64,000 nt of DNA. Origin: Methanothermococcus thermolithotrophicus DSM 2095. GTDB taxonomy: Archaea; AGJL01; Methanococci; Methanococcales; Methanococcaceae. The translations under genes and the position numbers were made by a program. Below, one piece after another: positions 27,872-38,784 of this stretch. Location of the stretch: positions 434,001 through 498,000 of the forward strand of contig NZ_OX296583.1 in the NCBI RefSeq assembly GCF_946463545.1. The letters run 5' to 3'. The notes under the pieces were generated by a model that saw only the letters and a list, made by a program, of their open reading frames with translations, was not told the DNA's origin and did not search any database. Numbering within the stretch: position 1 is the stretch's first letter; each line of letters opens with the position of its first letter.

Positions 27872-30800
27872 ATGGAGAATGTTAAAATTATTTACAACGA
27901 TAAAAATAAAAAAGACGAAGATTTTTATGAAGAGTTTATTAACGCATTGAAGAGTGAGGAAAAAGTTTTTAATTTAAATGATTGTGTTATCGATGGTAGC
28001 GTTTCTATTGTTGATATTTACAATAAAATTATCAAAGAAGAAGAAAATTTAAAAAATAGATTAATAAAAGAAAAAAATGGGGATATTTGCATTGATATTG
28101 ATATTAAAATTGATTTTACAAATGTTGAATTTAAAGGGCATGTTAATTTTTATACTGGAGCGTATAGTAAGAGAACAATCCCGGGATATAATTACAATGG
28201 AAAATTAACTTTTTCAAAGCCATTTATATTTGTGAATTGTAAAGTTGTTGGGGATTTTAAAGCTATGAATTGTAAATTTGAATCTGAAGCCAATTTTTCA
28301 AGTTCTATTTTTGTAAGAGATGCTGATTTTAGAAATTCTGAATTTCATGAAATGGTAAGATTCAACAACACGGTATTTAGCGAATATATGAAAGATTATG
28401 ATGGAAGTAGCAATTTTAAGAATGTTGATTTTTCAGGGGTTACATTCAAACATTTATGTTTTTTTGATGAAGCAGAGCTTTATGGAAAAGCTGAATTTTC
28501 AGGATTATTATTTAAATCTGAAAATGATGAAGTTGGTTTTAAATATTCTAATTTTTCACATGGAGTTTCTTTCAAAAAAGTTAAATTTTTTGGAGAAGTT
28601 CATTTTGGTTCATATTTTAGCAATAATAATTCAATAAATGCTATTGAAAATGTTAGTTTTGAAGAATCCGAATTCCATGGTAAAACATCATTCTATAACT
28701 CTGAATTTGATGCACAGGCATATTTTGAAAAATGTAAGTTCAAAGGAGAAACTTATTTCCAAAGTATGGTATTTAAAAATATTGTTAGTTTTGATAAATC
28801 AGTATTTGACAACCATACAGAATTTGCATGTAGTTTTGAAAGTATAATATCATTTAAAGAAACAGAATTTAATCATAGTGTTAATTTCATCTCGACAAAA
28901 TTCAGTTCGAGTGATGAAAAAATTAAATCTCTTTTTAGTAAAAATTTCAATGAGGAAGACCTAAATAATACTGCATATACTAATTTTATCGGAACAAAAT
29001 TTAACAACGCTTCATTTATATATTCCAATTTCAATACTGGCGTATTATTTCGTGGAGTTGAGTTTAAAAATGTGGATTTTTATGGTACTAAATTTAAAAG
29101 CGTATCATTTGAATTTTGCATATGTGATGGCGATTTTGTATTTTCTAATGAATATCCCAATATCAAAACAGAAGATATGGAAACGGTATTTAAAGGGGAT
29201 GTATATATTAAATCTTGTTCTTTTAATTACATAGTTATATTTGATGGAATTAGATTTGAAAAGAATGTTGAAGTTATTGGATGTGAGTTTAAAAGAAAAT
29301 TTAAATTAACAAATAGCTATGTTATTGGGAATATTACCATACAATCTTCAGAATTTAACAATATATTATTATCTGATTCTGAATTTATGGAGTATGTCAA
29401 TTTTATAGATTTGTATTTTGAAAAGTATGCTAAATTCTCAAATTTAACATTTGAAAAATCCACAAAATTTTCAGAAACTATATTCAAATTAGTAGAGTTT
29501 CTGGACATATCATTCAAGATGGCAGTATTCTCAGAAATTATCTTTGAAGACATTATTTCATTTAAAAATAAAAATAATGAGTGTAATGCAGGAATTTTAA
29601 TTTTTAACTCAGTTAGTTTTAAAAATTCTGCAACTTTTTTTAATATCCCATTGTCAAGAACTTCATTCTTACTAACAGATACAAAAAACGCAACGATTAT
29701 TACAAACAATAACGATAATAGAACGATTATTACAAACAATAACGATAATAGAACTTTGGACGATTTATTATTGAAGTTAGTTAAAGAAGACATGAGTGAG
29801 ATAAAAGAAAATTATCATAAAATAAAAAAGTTAGAAAGAGAACTAAAATTAATTAAAGAAAATAAAGAAAAAATTATAGAAATAATGGAAAATAATGAAA
29901 TTAAAACACTTACCTACAGTATTGAAAAAGTAAATGAAGAAATAAAAAAAGTAAATGAAGAAATAAATGAACTAAAATACTCAATTAAAAATAACAAAGA
30001 AAAAATCAAAGATAGTATAGAATATGATAAAGAAGTTAAAAAGCTTAAAGAATTAGAAAATGAACTAAAAGAAAAACGGAAAGAATTAGAAAATGAACTA
30101 AAAGAAAAACGGAAAGAATCAGAAAAATTAATTAATAGAATGAAGCCAAAAATAAAAAATATTATTAATTGTGAAGATGATGAGGCCCATACATTATTCT
30201 TAGAAATTTTTATAGAAACTCTTTTACCATATTTGAGGGAAGAGACAGTTGTAAAAGAATATCGGGACATAAGAATGTCATTTGAAAATAATAGAACTTA
30301 TGTTGAAGCGTCTGAATTATTTATTTATGAAATGGATTTAATAAGAGAAAGCACTATGCCACATTATGAAAAATTTAGAAACTATATGATAAATCAAGAT
30401 ATTCCTATAATTTCAATGTGTTTAATAATGTTATCTATAGTTGGATTATTATTGGGTGCGTATCCACTAATTATATTCGTATTATTTTTAACAATAGTGA
30501 TAACATCCATAATATTGTATAACGCTCGAAACAACATCTTAAAGTATTTAAAACATTCAAAAGAAATTTTAGAAGGAATTGCATTTGACATATATAAGAC
30601 AACTTCAAATTATGGAGAATCTATGGCAAAACCTTTGGTAATTTCTTTAATTTTTGTGTTGTTTGCATTCCCTATTTTATTACCAAACATTAATTTGGAA
30701 GTTATTATTAAACCAATTGGTTTATCCATTTATAATGGTGCGCCAGAACCATTAAAAACTACAATTTTACATTATGATGAATTACTTGGGCAAACATTAA

Positions 30801-30973
30801 GGGCATTTTTCCAATTAGGAATTGATAATAATATTATAAATTCAACAAATAGCACAATACAAAAAGAGCAGTTAAAAACATTGGCAAGTTATGAGTGGGC
30901 TATAAGAGTTATTTCACTAATTTTAATAGGTAGCATACTAATAGCAATCAAAAGAAGATTAGAAAGAAGATAA
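27872..30973 (+). CDS. Giant pentapeptide-repeat protein with coiled coil and C-terminal membrane domain
   Basis: This 1033-residue protein has Phe-centred repeats over about residues 75-600. Phe spacing alternates five and six residues (FEESEFHGKTSFYNSEF, FEKCKFKGETYF), as in the Pentapeptide_3 family, predicting a long right-handed beta-helix. Residues about 608-628 are a twofold repeat TIITNNNDNR. A charged coiled coil (about 640-765) contains tandem ELENELKEKRK units. Hydrophobic segments lie at about 847-883, 921-940 and 1009-1026. It is therefore probably membrane-bound with a large soluble helix. The function is unknown. The ATG at 27872 follows GGGGGG. It sits in a possible insertion region between the enolase fragment and alaS. 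Confidence 0.85.
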   Translation: MENVKIIYNDKNKKDEDFYEEFINALKSEEKVFNLNDCVIDGSVSIVDIYNKIIKEEENLKNRLIKEKNGDICIDIDIKIDFTNVEFKGHVNFYTGAYSKRTIPGYNYNGKLTFSKPFIFVNCKVVGDFKAMNCKFESEANFSSSIFVRDADFRNSEFHEMVRFNNTVFSEYMKDYDGSSNFKNVDFSGVTFKHLCFFDEAELYGKAEFSGLLFKSENDEVGFKYSNFSHGVSFKKVKFFGEVHFGSYFSNNNSINAIENVSFEESEFHGKTSFYNSEFDAQAYFEKCKFKGETYFQSMVFKNIVSFDKSVFDNHTEFACSFESIISFKETEFNHSVNFISTKFSSSDEKIKSLFSKNFNEEDLNNTAYTNFIGTKFNNASFIYSNFNTGVLFRGVEFKNVDFYGTKFKSVSFEFCICDGDFVFSNEYPNIKTEDMETVFKGDVYIKSCSFNYIVIFDGIRFEKNVEVIGCEFKRKFKLTNSYVIGNITIQSSEFNNILLSDSEFMEYVNFIDLYFEKYAKFSNLTFEKSTKFSETIFKLVEFLDISFKMAVFSEIIFEDIISFKNKNNECNAGILIFNSVSFKNSATFFNIPLSRTSFLLTDTKNATIITNNNDNRTIITNNNDNRTLDDLLLKLVKEDMSEIKENYHKIKKLERELKLIKENKEKIIEIMENNEIKTLTYSIEKVNEEIKKVNEEINELKYSIKNNKEKIKDSIEYDKEVKKLKELENELKEKRKELENELKEKRKESEKLINRMKPKIKNIINCEDDEAHTLFLEIFIETLLPYLREETVVKEYRDIRMSFENNRTYVEASELFIYEMDLIRESTMPHYEKFRNYMINQDIPIISMCLIMLSIVGLLLGAYPLIIFVLFLTIVITSIILYNARNNILKYLKHSKEILEGIAFDIYKTTSNYGESMAKPLVISLIFVLFAFPILLPNINLEVIIKPIGLSIYNGAPEPLKTTILHYDELLGQTLRAFFQLGIDNNIINSTNSTIQKEQLKTLASYEWAIRVISLILIGSILIAIKRRLERR
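29693..29755 (+). repeat. 30-bp tandem coding repeat (two copies)
   Basis: The unit encoding TIITNNNDNR occurs twice without any base difference that I can see, at the junction of the beta-helix and coiled-coil parts of the giant protein. A 33-bp repeat (ELENELKEKRK) occurs twice at about 30052-30117, and a 21-bp repeat (VNEEIKK/VNEEINE) at about 29930-29971. Perfect or near-perfect copies point to recent slippage. Confidence 0.85.
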
Positions 30974-31099
30974 GCAAGTTAAAACAAGTTAATAATTATA
31001 AATATTTTCTATTTTCCTTAACTTAAAGTTTATGCAACGAAAAATTTTTAAACATGCACCATAAACTTAAGTTAAATTTAAATTTATCTGGTGGTCACT

Positions 31100-33820
31100 G
31101 TGGAAATAAAACATGATTATAGAGTTAAGCTCTTTGATGAAATGGGATTCATGAGAAAAAAATGTAAGGAATGCGGACAGTACTTCTGGACATTGGACCC
31201 AGATAGAGAAACCTGCGGGGACAGTCCTTGTGATAAGTATTCATTTATCGGAAATCCAATAACAAAGAAAAAATACACCTACAACGAAATGGTTAAAGAA
31301 TACATTAAGTTCTTTGAAGAAAATGGGCACACACCAATAAAAAGGTCTCCAGTAATTGCAAGAAGATGGAGAGACGATATCCTTTTAACTATTGCATCTA
31401 TTGCAGTATTTCAGCCTTGGGTAACTAAAGGAATAGTTGAACCTGTTGCAAATCCACTTGTAATTGCCCAACCATGTATAAGATTAAACGATATAGACAA
31501 TGTTGGAAGAACAGGTAGACACATGACCTGCTTTACCATGGCAGCTCACCACGCATTCAACAAGGAAGACGATTTCAAATACTGGACAGATAAAACCGTG
31601 GAGCTCTGTTTCAACTTCATGAAGAGACTTGGAATAGATGAAAAATCAATTACATTTATTGAGAGCTGGTGGGAAGGTGGAGGAAACGCAGGACCTTGTT
31701 ATGAAGTTATAACCCATGGTGTTGAGCTCGCCACATTAGTTTTCATGCAGTATGAAAAAATAGGCGACTCCTACAAAGAAATTCCATTAAAAATAGTGGA
31801 TACTGGTTACGGTATTGAGAGATTTGTATGGGCTTCACAAGGCACTCCTACAGCTTACGATGCTGTCTTTGGCAACATAGTTAAAAAATTAAAGGAAAAT
31901 GCAGGTATAGATAAAATATTTGAAAGCCAGGATTCAAGTTCCATTGCTAGCGCTCAGGATGTTGAAAGAATTTTGGCAGAAAGTGCCACACTTGCAGGAT
32001 TGATGGATATTGAAAACGTTGGAGATTTAAGAGTCCTAAGAAAAAAAGTAGCTGAAAAAATCGGAATGGATGTAAATGAGCTCGATAAGATATTGAGCCC
32101 ATTGGAGTACATCTATGCTATTGCAGACCATACAAGATGTCTTTCATTTATGTTTGGAGATGGAATCGTTCCTTCAAACGTAAGGGAAGGATATTTGGCA
32201 AGATTGGTTTTAAGAAAAACTTTAAGGTACATGGATAAAGTTGGAATCTCCATACCTCTCAAAGAAATAATATGCATGCAGCTCGAGGATTTAAAGGACC
32301 TTTATCCAGAACTAATGGAAATGAAAGATTATATAATGGACGTTGTAGATGCTGAAGAGAAAAAATATATCCAAACCATCAACAGAGGAAGAGGAATTGT
32401 CGAAAGAATGGTTAAATCAAAAACCGAAATATCATTGGATGACTTAATCGAGCTCTACGACAGTAATGGACTACCTCCAGAGGTTGTGCAGGATATCGTT
32501 GAAGAAATAAATAAGAAGGGCAAGAAGGAAATAAAAGTAACAGTCCCAGACAACTTCTATACAATAGTCGCAGAGAGACACGAAGAAGAGGGTGTAGAAG
32601 AACCTAAAGCCAAAAAACAAGAATTACCTGACGTTGATGCACCGGAAACCGAACTTTTATTCTACAAGAATCCTAAACAAAAAGAATTTGAAGGAAAAGT
32701 ATTGAGAACAGTTGGAGACTATGTTATACTGGATAAAACAATATTCTACCCAGAAGGTGGAGGTCAAAAGTACGACATAGGATATTTAAACGATATAAAA
32801 GTTTTAGAAGTTCAAAAGAAAAACGGAATAGTTTATCACAAGGTCCCAGAAGTAAGTAGATTTAAAGAAGGAGACATAGTAAAAGGAACAATAGATTGGA
32901 TAAACAGAGAAAAACTCATGAGAAACCACACTGCAACCCACATAATAAACGCAGCAGCTCAGAAGGTTTTAGGAAAACACGTTTGGCAGACAGGTTCAAA
33001 TGTAGATACTGAAAAAGGAAGGTTGGACATTACCCACTATGAAAGAATTACAAGAGAACAGCTAAAAGAAATTGAAAAAATAGCAAATGATATAGTCCTA
33101 AAGGGAATAAACGTAAAATCTTCATTTATGAGCAGAAACGAAGCAGAACAAAAGTATGGGTTTAGAATATACCAAGGTGGGGTTGTACCCGGCAACACAC
33201 TCAGAATAATTGAAATTGAAGGTACTGATGTGGAAGCCTGTGGTGGTACACACTGTGAAAATACAAGTGAAGTAGGATTCATAAAAATACTTAAAACCGA
33301 AAGAATCCAAGACGGTGTTGAAAGGCTGGAATACACAAGTGGAACAAACTCAGTTGAAGAAGTTCAAAAAATTGAAGATTTCTTAATTGAATCTGCAGAT
33401 ATACTGGGAGTTCCAACAACTCAGCTCCCAAAAACAGTTAAAAGATTCTTCGAAGAATGGAAGGAACAGAAGAAAACTATCGAGGAGCTCCAAAAGAAAA
33501 TTGGAGAATTTAAAAAATACGAGCTCGCAAACAAATTTGAAAAAGTCGGAGAGTATGATGTTCTAGTGGAATTAGTAACCGGAACACAGAAGGAATTAAT
33601 GTCAATTGCAGACAACATTACAGGAGAAAACTCAATTGTCGTACTCCTAAATGAAAATAACTATATCCTCTGTAAGAGAGGTAAAAACGTTAACTTAAGT
33701 ATGAAAGAATTAATAAGAACAATAGCCAAAGGTGGAGGTAAGGACGACCTTGCCCAAGGAAAGTATTCTGATGATATCGAATCAATAAAGGCAAAAGTTA
33801 TAGGAGCTCTCCAGTCTTAA
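31100..33820 (+). CDS. alaS: Alanyl-tRNA synthetase
   Basis: The 906-residue archaeal-type enzyme has an N-terminal zinc-ribbon-like segment ([15 protein letters not shown] ... CGDSPC), the class II core ([40 protein letters not shown]), and the editing domain with [11 protein letters not shown] and [11 protein letters not shown]-terminal DHHA1-like part ([17 protein letters not shown]) completes it. I take the GTG at 31100, which is nine bases after GGTGGTCACT begins; the GTG at 31091 lies inside that ribosome-binding site. Confidence 0.96.
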   Translation: MEIKHDYRVKLFDEMGFMRKKCKECGQYFWTLDPDRETCGDSPCDKYSFIGNPITKKKYTYNEMVKEYIKFFEENGHTPIKRSPVIARRWRDDILLTIASIAVFQPWVTKGIVEPVANPLVIAQPCIRLNDIDNVGRTGRHMTCFTMAAHHAFNKEDDFKYWTDKTVELCFNFMKRLGIDEKSITFIESWWEGGGNAGPCYEVITHGVELATLVFMQYEKIGDSYKEIPLKIVDTGYGIERFVWASQGTPTAYDAVFGNIVKKLKENAGIDKIFESQDSSSIASAQDVERILAESATLAGLMDIENVGDLRVLRKKVAEKIGMDVNELDKILSPLEYIYAIADHTRCLSFMFGDGIVPSNVREGYLARLVLRKTLRYMDKVGISIPLKEIICMQLEDLKDLYPELMEMKDYIMDVVDAEEKKYIQTINRGRGIVERMVKSKTEISLDDLIELYDSNGLPPEVVQDIVEEINKKGKKEIKVTVPDNFYTIVAERHEEEGVEEPKAKKQELPDVDAPETELLFYKNPKQKEFEGKVLRTVGDYVILDKTIFYPEGGGQKYDIGYLNDIKVLEVQKKNGIVYHKVPEVSRFKEGDIVKGTIDWINREKLMRNHTATHIINAAAQKVLGKHVWQTGSNVDTEKGRLDITHYERITREQLKEIEKIANDIVLKGINVKSSFMSRNEAEQKYGFRIYQGGVVPGNTLRIIEIEGTDVEACGGTHCENTSEVGFIKILKTERIQDGVERLEYTSGTNSVEEVQKIEDFLIESADILGVPTTQLPKTVKRFFEEWKEQKKTIEELQKKIGEFKKYELANKFEKVGEYDVLVELVTGTQKELMSIADNITGENSIVVLLNENNYILCKRGKNVNLSMKELIRTIAKGGGKDDLAQGKYSDDIESIKAKVIGALQS

Positions 33821-34140
33821 ATTGGATATATCATAAATTGAGTTTTATCCAAATTTAATATAAATTCACCTCTTTTTTCAGTTGTAGTCTTCACATAACT
33901 GCCAATATTGGCGTTAAGAGGTCTCAAAAAGTCATTAAATCATAACTTTTTGATCAAACTTCAATGTTCTTGAATAGTCATTCTACAAACTATACATATA
34001 AGATTTTAAAAAATTCAAATTACAATAATTCTGTATTAGTTATAATTGAAATTTAAAGAATATTGAGTATAAATATTGTAGAACGATTATATGTGCAAAA
34101 AGTTTGACTACCATATTCAAAAGAATTTTCAGGTGCTGAC
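33821..34140. other. Gene-free region before pantoate kinase
   Basis: No gene is visible. The part 33975-34089 is a MITE-like element (separate entry). The remaining flanks are AT-rich; ACATAACTGCCAATATTGGC and GTTAAGAGGTCTC are present but show no convincing structure. The GGTGCTGAC ribosome-binding site of the next gene ends the region. Confidence 0.5.
33975..34089. mobile_element. MITE-like element (copy 2), inverted relative to copy 3
   Basis: Termini TAGTCATTCTAC and GTAGAACGATTA are inverted repeats about 115 bp apart. Interior strings such as AAATTTAAAGAATATT match the reverse complement of the element at 35028-35140, so the two copies flank the pantoate kinase gene in opposite orientations. 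It has no coding potential. Confidence 0.6.
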
Positions 34141-35025
34141 ATGTTTATTCCGGGTCATATCACGGGTTTTTTCAAAATATGTAAAAATAAAGACGATATA
34201 TTAAAAACAGGCTCTACAGGGGCAGGCATAAATTTAAACAAAGGTACATACACCGAACTGGTTGAAGGAAAGGGAGGTATATATTTTAATGGTGAAAAGA
34301 TAGATTTATGTCCAGTTAAAGAAGTAATTAAAAATTACAAAGAATATTATAATTTAGATGAATTTGATTACAATATTATTCATAAATCTGATTTCCCACT
34401 TGGGTGTGGGTTAGGAACCTCTGGAAGTTGTACACTGGGAGCTGCATATGGGTTGAGCGAAATATATAAGTTTATAAATAATCATCAAGATAATAGATAT
34501 AACCATAAAAATAAAGATAATTATGAAATCGAAAATCCAATTGTAAAGTTGGCCCATATATCAGAAGTACAGTGTAGTACAGGTCTAGGTGATGTTATTG
34601 CACAATATACCAAAGGTTTTGTAATAAGAAAAAAACCAGGTTTTCCAATATCTGTTGAAAAAATTCATATTGAAGATATAGAAAACTACCATGTAGTAGT
34701 TGAGATACTCGGAAAAAAAGAAACTGACTCAATTATAAACAACCCCAACTGGATAGATAAAATCAATAAGACCTCCGACGAGCTACTTGGGAAACTTTTG
34801 AAAAAGCCAACTTTAAAAAACTTCATGGATCTTTCTCTTTATTTTGCTAAAAATACCGGACTTGCAAATGACAAAATACTCGAAATATGTGATGACTTAA
34901 AATTTACACTCGGAGCTTCTCAGGCGATGCTTGGAAATACGATATTCTGCATCTGCGAAAAAAATCAGCTGGATGATGTTCTGTCAATATTGAAAAATCC
35001 AATGGTTTGTAAAATATATCAGTAA
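34141..35025 (+). CDS. Pantoate kinase (archaeal GHMP kinase)
   Basis: This 294-residue GHMP-family kinase has FIPGHITGFFKI at the start, GAGINLNKGTY, and the ATP loop FPLGCGLGTSGSCTLGAAYGLSE. It phosphorylates pantoate on the archaeal route to 4'-phosphopantothenate and CoA. A short Asn/His/Asp-rich insert (NNHQDNRYNHKNKDNYE, about residues 117-133) separates the ATP loop from PIVKLAHISEVQ. The ATG follows GGTGCTGAC. The gene is flanked by inverted copies of a MITE-like element. Confidence 0.92.
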   Translation: MFIPGHITGFFKICKNKDDILKTGSTGAGINLNKGTYTELVEGKGGIYFNGEKIDLCPVKEVIKNYKEYYNLDEFDYNIIHKSDFPLGCGLGTSGSCTLGAAYGLSEIYKFINNHQDNRYNHKNKDNYEIENPIVKLAHISEVQCSTGLGDVIAQYTKGFVIRKKPGFPISVEKIHIEDIENYHVVVEILGKKETDSIINNPNWIDKINKTSDELLGKLLKKPTLKNFMDLSLYFAKNTGLANDKILEICDDLKFTLGASQAMLGNTIFCICEKNQLDDVLSILKNPMVCKIYQ

Positions 35026-35027
35026 TA

Positions 35028-35140
35028 TAGTCGTTCTACGAATACATTCCATAAATATTTCTTTAAATTGAAATTTAAAGCATATTTAATACTATTTAAA
35101 ATTTAAGTATGTTAAATGAAATCTAATTGCAGAACGACCA
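35028..35140. mobile_element. MITE-like element (copy 3)
   Basis: The element starts three bases after the pantoate kinase stop with TAGTCGTTCTACG and ends ATTGCAGAACGACCA, about 113 bp of AT-rich non-coding DNA. The right end is shared with the copy at 57.76-57.86 kb, and the left end with the truncated copy at the right window edge. Confidence 0.65.
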
Positions 35141-35187
35141 TAAAAATAATAAGAATAAAAAATAACAAAAAATAGGAACGTGAGAAA

Positions 35188-36045
35188 ATGATGGCCACAC
35201 TAAAAGTCATTTTACTTATGGGAGTTTTAACAGGTTTACTTTATGGAGCATTTATGTTGCTCAACATCCATCCGGTGCTGGCAATAATGTTCGCATTGGT
35301 GCCAAACTTAATAGCTTACTTCTACAGCGATAAATTAGTTTTAATGAGCTACGGTGCAAAAATAGTAGATGAACATGAATTCCCTACACTCCACAGGATA
35401 GTTGAAAAAATCGCCAATAAGGCAGGGATTCCAAAACCGAAGATAGCCATAGTTGATACTCCAACGCCAAATGCCTTTGCAACAGGAAGAAGTCCAAAGA
35501 ATGCAGTTGTAGCGGTTACTACGGGAATTTTAAGTCTTCTATCAAAAGAAGAACTCGAAGGAGTGATAGCTCACGAGATTAGCCACATTAAACATAGGGA
35601 CATACTTGTAAGTACAATTGTTGCTACAATGGCTGGAGCTATTGTCTATATTGCAAACTGGCTCCAGTGGGGGATGTTCTTTGGATTTGGGCAGGATGAT
35701 GAAGATAACCCAGTACACCTGATAGGTACCTTGTTATTTATATTTTTAGCCCCAATTGCAGCAACACTTGTGCAGTTTGCCATTTCACGGCAGAGGGAAT
35801 ATTTTGCAGACGAAGACGGGGCGAAACTATCCAACCCATACTATTTGGCAAATGCCCTTTCAAAACTTGAAAAAGGGGTTAGATACCACCCAATGGAAAA
35901 AGGAAATCCTGCAACAGAGCATATGTTCATAGTAAACCCATTTAAAGGAGATACTTTAATTAAATTATTCTCAACGCACCCTCCAACAGAAGAGAGGATA
36001 AGGCGATTAATGGAAATGGCAAGAAATCCAAGATATTTAGGGTAA
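35188..36045 (+). CDS. htpX: Membrane zinc metalloprotease HtpX
   Basis: This 285-residue M48 protease has two N-terminal membrane segments (about 5-25 and 30-46), NAFATGRSP, the zinc motif HEISH at 129-133, a further membrane pair (about 140-200) and the third zinc ligand in REYFADEDGA. It ends with STHPPTEERIRRL. It degrades damaged or misfolded membrane proteins. Two adjacent ATGs occur (35188 and 35191), and GTGAG precedes them. Confidence 0.95.
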   Translation: MMATLKVILLMGVLTGLLYGAFMLLNIHPVLAIMFALVPNLIAYFYSDKLVLMSYGAKIVDEHEFPTLHRIVEKIANKAGIPKPKIAIVDTPTPNAFATGRSPKNAVVAVTTGILSLLSKEELEGVIAHEISHIKHRDILVSTIVATMAGAIVYIANWLQWGMFFGFGQDDEDNPVHLIGTLLFIFLAPIAATLVQFAISRQREYFADEDGAKLSNPYYLANALSKLEKGVRYHPMEKGNPATEHMFIVNPFKGDTLIKLFSTHPPTEERIRRLMEMARNPRYLG

Positions 36046-36145
36046 TTTATGAATATCAAAAGGTTTTCAAAACCCTTAACAAGTTATGGAAATCAATATT
36101 TTCAACATCCTTAACGGGAAAACCAGACAATAATTGAGGATAACT

Positions 36146-36874
36146 ATGGAGATAAACAACACCTACAAACAGGATAAAGAACCGCACATGGGATTTGAAA
36201 AGGAGCTCTACTCCCTTCATGATGAGATTGGTTTAACGGTGGTTGCGGATAATAGAATAGGGGTCCTACATAAACTGACTGGAATTATCTCAAAGTTAAA
36301 TGGAAATATACTATACACCCAGCAGTTTATAAAAAACAAAGATAAGGGATTAATTTATATGGAAATTGAAGGAATAGACAACGAAAAAAAACTTATAGAA
36401 AATATAAGAAGCTTGGACTGCGTACTCGATGTTGAGATACACAATAGTCTTAAAAAAATATTTGGTAAAAGAGTGATAATAGTAGGCGGAGGAGCTCAGG
36501 TGTCTCAAGTAGCCATAGGTGCAATAAGCGAAGCAGATAGACACAACATAAGGGGGGAAAGAATCAGTGTGGATACCATGCCAGTAGTTGGGGAAGAAAA
36601 CTTAGCTGATGCAGTTTTAGCTGTTGAAAAACTACCAAGAGTGGGAGTTTTAGTACTTGCTGGCTCTTTAATGGGGGGAAAAATAACTGAAGCCATAAAA
36701 AGACTTAAGGAAAAAACAGACGTTCATGTAATATCCTTAAACATGTTTGGAAGTGCTCCAAAAGTTGCAGATCTGGTGATTACCGACCCTGTTCAGGCGG
36801 GAGTAGTAGCAGTTATGGCTGTCGCATATACTGCAAAGTTTGATATCAATAAGGTAAAGGGCAAAATTATCTAA
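36146..36874 (+). CDS. ACT-domain protein with C-terminal Rossmann-like domain (DUF5612 type)
   Basis: The 242-residue protein has an N-terminal ACT domain (about 25-105: [20 protein letters not shown] ... LIYMEIEGI), which usually binds amino acids. A Rossmann-like C-terminal domain (about 112-240) follows with [23 protein letters not shown] and [11 protein letters not shown]. It is typical of methanogens and its function is unknown; an amino-acid sensor is a reasonable guess. The ATG follows GAGGATAACT; the TTG at 36134 is inside that site. Confidence 0.75.
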   Translation: MEINNTYKQDKEPHMGFEKELYSLHDEIGLTVVADNRIGVLHKLTGIISKLNGNILYTQQFIKNKDKGLIYMEIEGIDNEKKLIENIRSLDCVLDVEIHNSLKKIFGKRVIIVGGGAQVSQVAIGAISEADRHNIRGERISVDTMPVVGEENLADAVLAVEKLPRVGVLVLAGSLMGGKITEAIKRLKEKTDVHVISLNMFGSAPKVADLVITDPVQAGVVAVMAVAYTAKFDINKVKGKII

Positions 36875-37007
36875 TTTTAAAAATTTATTATTACTATTTT
36901 ATTTTCTTCCCATGAATCAAAAACTATGTACTTACTACAAAAATTAGTATACAGGACTTAGCACAAAACTTCGATTTTCTAATTTCATGGCTATCATAGG
37001 TGTTGTT

Positions 37008-38729
37008 ATGATAATTTTAAAAAATGGGAATATTGTAGATATATACACAGGGGAAATAGTAAAAGGGAATATTGGAATACAAAATGGCAAAATAGCTTTT
37101 GTAGATTTAAATGACCAAATTTCTAACGAATTTCATAATTCATCAATTGGCTACAAAGTGGATAAAGTTATTGATTTAAAGGGAAAGTATGTTTCCCCGA
37201 CTTTTATAGACTCCCACATCCATATAGAATCTTCACACCAAATACCCTCTGAATTTGAAAAATATGCGCTTTTAAACGGAGTTACAAAGGTCGTAATAGA
37301 TCCCCACGAAATTGCAAATGTTCTGGGAATTGATGGAATAAAATTTATGCTGAACGATGCTAAAATCCTCAACGTTTTTTTAATGGTTCCATCCTGTGTT
37401 CCAGCTACAGCCTTGGAAACTAACGGAGCTGAAATTACTGCAAAAGATATTGAGAAACTATTTAAATATAATAATCGGATTCTTGGCCTTGGGGAGGTTA
37501 TGAACTACATAGGCGTTATAAATGGAGATAAAGAAGTTTTAGAAAAAATCGAAGTTGCCAAAAGATATAACAAACTGATAGATGGCCACTGCCCACAGCT
37601 AACTGGATTGGAGCTCTGTAAGTATATTGAAAAGGGAATAATGTCTGATCATGAATGTGTAGAACCTGAAGAGACTCTTGAAAAGCTTAGACTTGGATTA
37701 AAAATAATGGTTAGGGAAGGTTCTGCGTCAAAGAATATAGATATTTTAAAAATAAGGGAAAAAATTAACGACATGAGAAACTTGATGTTGGTTAGTGATG
37801 ACATCTCTGCAAAGGATTTAAAAAACGGATATATGCTAAATATACTAAAAAAAGCCACTAAATATGTCTCACCTGTTGAAGCCATACAGATGGTAACTAT
37901 CAATCCAGGTAATTATTTTGGTTTTGATGTAGGGATAAAACCATCAAATGAAGCTAATTTGATAATTTTTGATGATTTAAATGAATTTAAAGTTAGTAAA
38001 ATAATGGTAAATGGGAAATTCTTAGATGAGCTCTTAAACAATAACAACTACAATAACCATGATTTAAATCAAAAGAACAAAAGTATCAAAAAACTAAACA
38101 CGATACATTATGACTACAAAAATGAAGAAGATTTTTTAATAAACGGTATTGATAGTTTATATCATCAGTATCGGCATAGTGATTTTAAAATAAGAAGGTG
38201 TAGGGCAATAAAACCAATAAATAACTCATTAATAACCAAAGAGAAAATTATAAAGTTGGATGATGCAAAAGAGAAACTAAACGATAGAGAATTAAACAGA
38301 ATAGCCGTTGTTGAAAGGCACAAAAACACAAATAGAATTGGAAAAGGCCTTGTTGTGGATTTTCTAAAAAGAGGTACCTTGGCATCGTCATACTCTCATG
38401 ACAGTCATAATGTTGTTGTGGTTGGAAACGATCCTGCAGATATGGCAGTTGCAGTTAATTTTTTAAAGGATATTGGCGGCGGATTTGTGGCCGTTGAGAA
38501 TGGAAAAGTTGTTGAATATGTAATGCTAAACGTTGCAGGAATTATGGGGGATGATGGGGAGTACATTTTGAGAAAGACTGAATCTCTGGAAGAAAAAACA
38601 AAAGATTGGAGTGATTTTGAAAATATATTTTTATCAATGTCGTTTTTGACACTTCCTGTAATTCCAGAACTTAAAATAACCGATATGGGTCTTGTTAAGA
38701 ATATGGAGATTGTAGATCTGTTAATTTAA
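37008..38729 (+). CDS. ade: Adenine deaminase
   Basis: This 573-residue amidohydrolase has the metal-binding [38 protein letters not shown] and LVSDD motifs. The adenine-deaminase-type C-terminal domain ([51 protein letters not shown]) follows. It converts adenine to hypoxanthine for purine salvage. An Asn/Lys-rich stretch near residue 350 ([16 protein letters not shown]) looks like a linker insertion. I start at 37008 after GGTGTTGTT rather than at the ATG at 36987. Confidence 0.94.
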   Translation: MIILKNGNIVDIYTGEIVKGNIGIQNGKIAFVDLNDQISNEFHNSSIGYKVDKVIDLKGKYVSPTFIDSHIHIESSHQIPSEFEKYALLNGVTKVVIDPHEIANVLGIDGIKFMLNDAKILNVFLMVPSCVPATALETNGAEITAKDIEKLFKYNNRILGLGEVMNYIGVINGDKEVLEKIEVAKRYNKLIDGHCPQLTGLELCKYIEKGIMSDHECVEPEETLEKLRLGLKIMVREGSASKNIDILKIREKINDMRNLMLVSDDISAKDLKNGYMLNILKKATKYVSPVEAIQMVTINPGNYFGFDVGIKPSNEANLIIFDDLNEFKVSKIMVNGKFLDELLNNNNYNNHDLNQKNKSIKKLNTIHYDYKNEEDFLINGIDSLYHQYRHSDFKIRRCRAIKPINNSLITKEKIIKLDDAKEKLNDRELNRIAVVERHKNTNRIGKGLVVDFLKRGTLASSYSHDSHNVVVVGNDPADMAVAVNFLKDIGGGFVAVENGKVVEYVMLNVAGIMGDDGEYILRKTESLEEKTKDWSDFENIFLSMSFLTLPVIPELKITDMGLVKNMEIVDLLI

Positions 38730-38784
38730 TAGAATATAACTATAATAACTATAATTTTACAATATACACTATACGGTGATCTTT

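Noticed and set aside
30700-30973. Potassium-channel pore in the giant pentapeptide protein
   Set aside because: Some pentapeptide proteins end in an ion channel, and the spacing of hydrophobic segments is suggestive, but no GYG-type selectivity motif is present.
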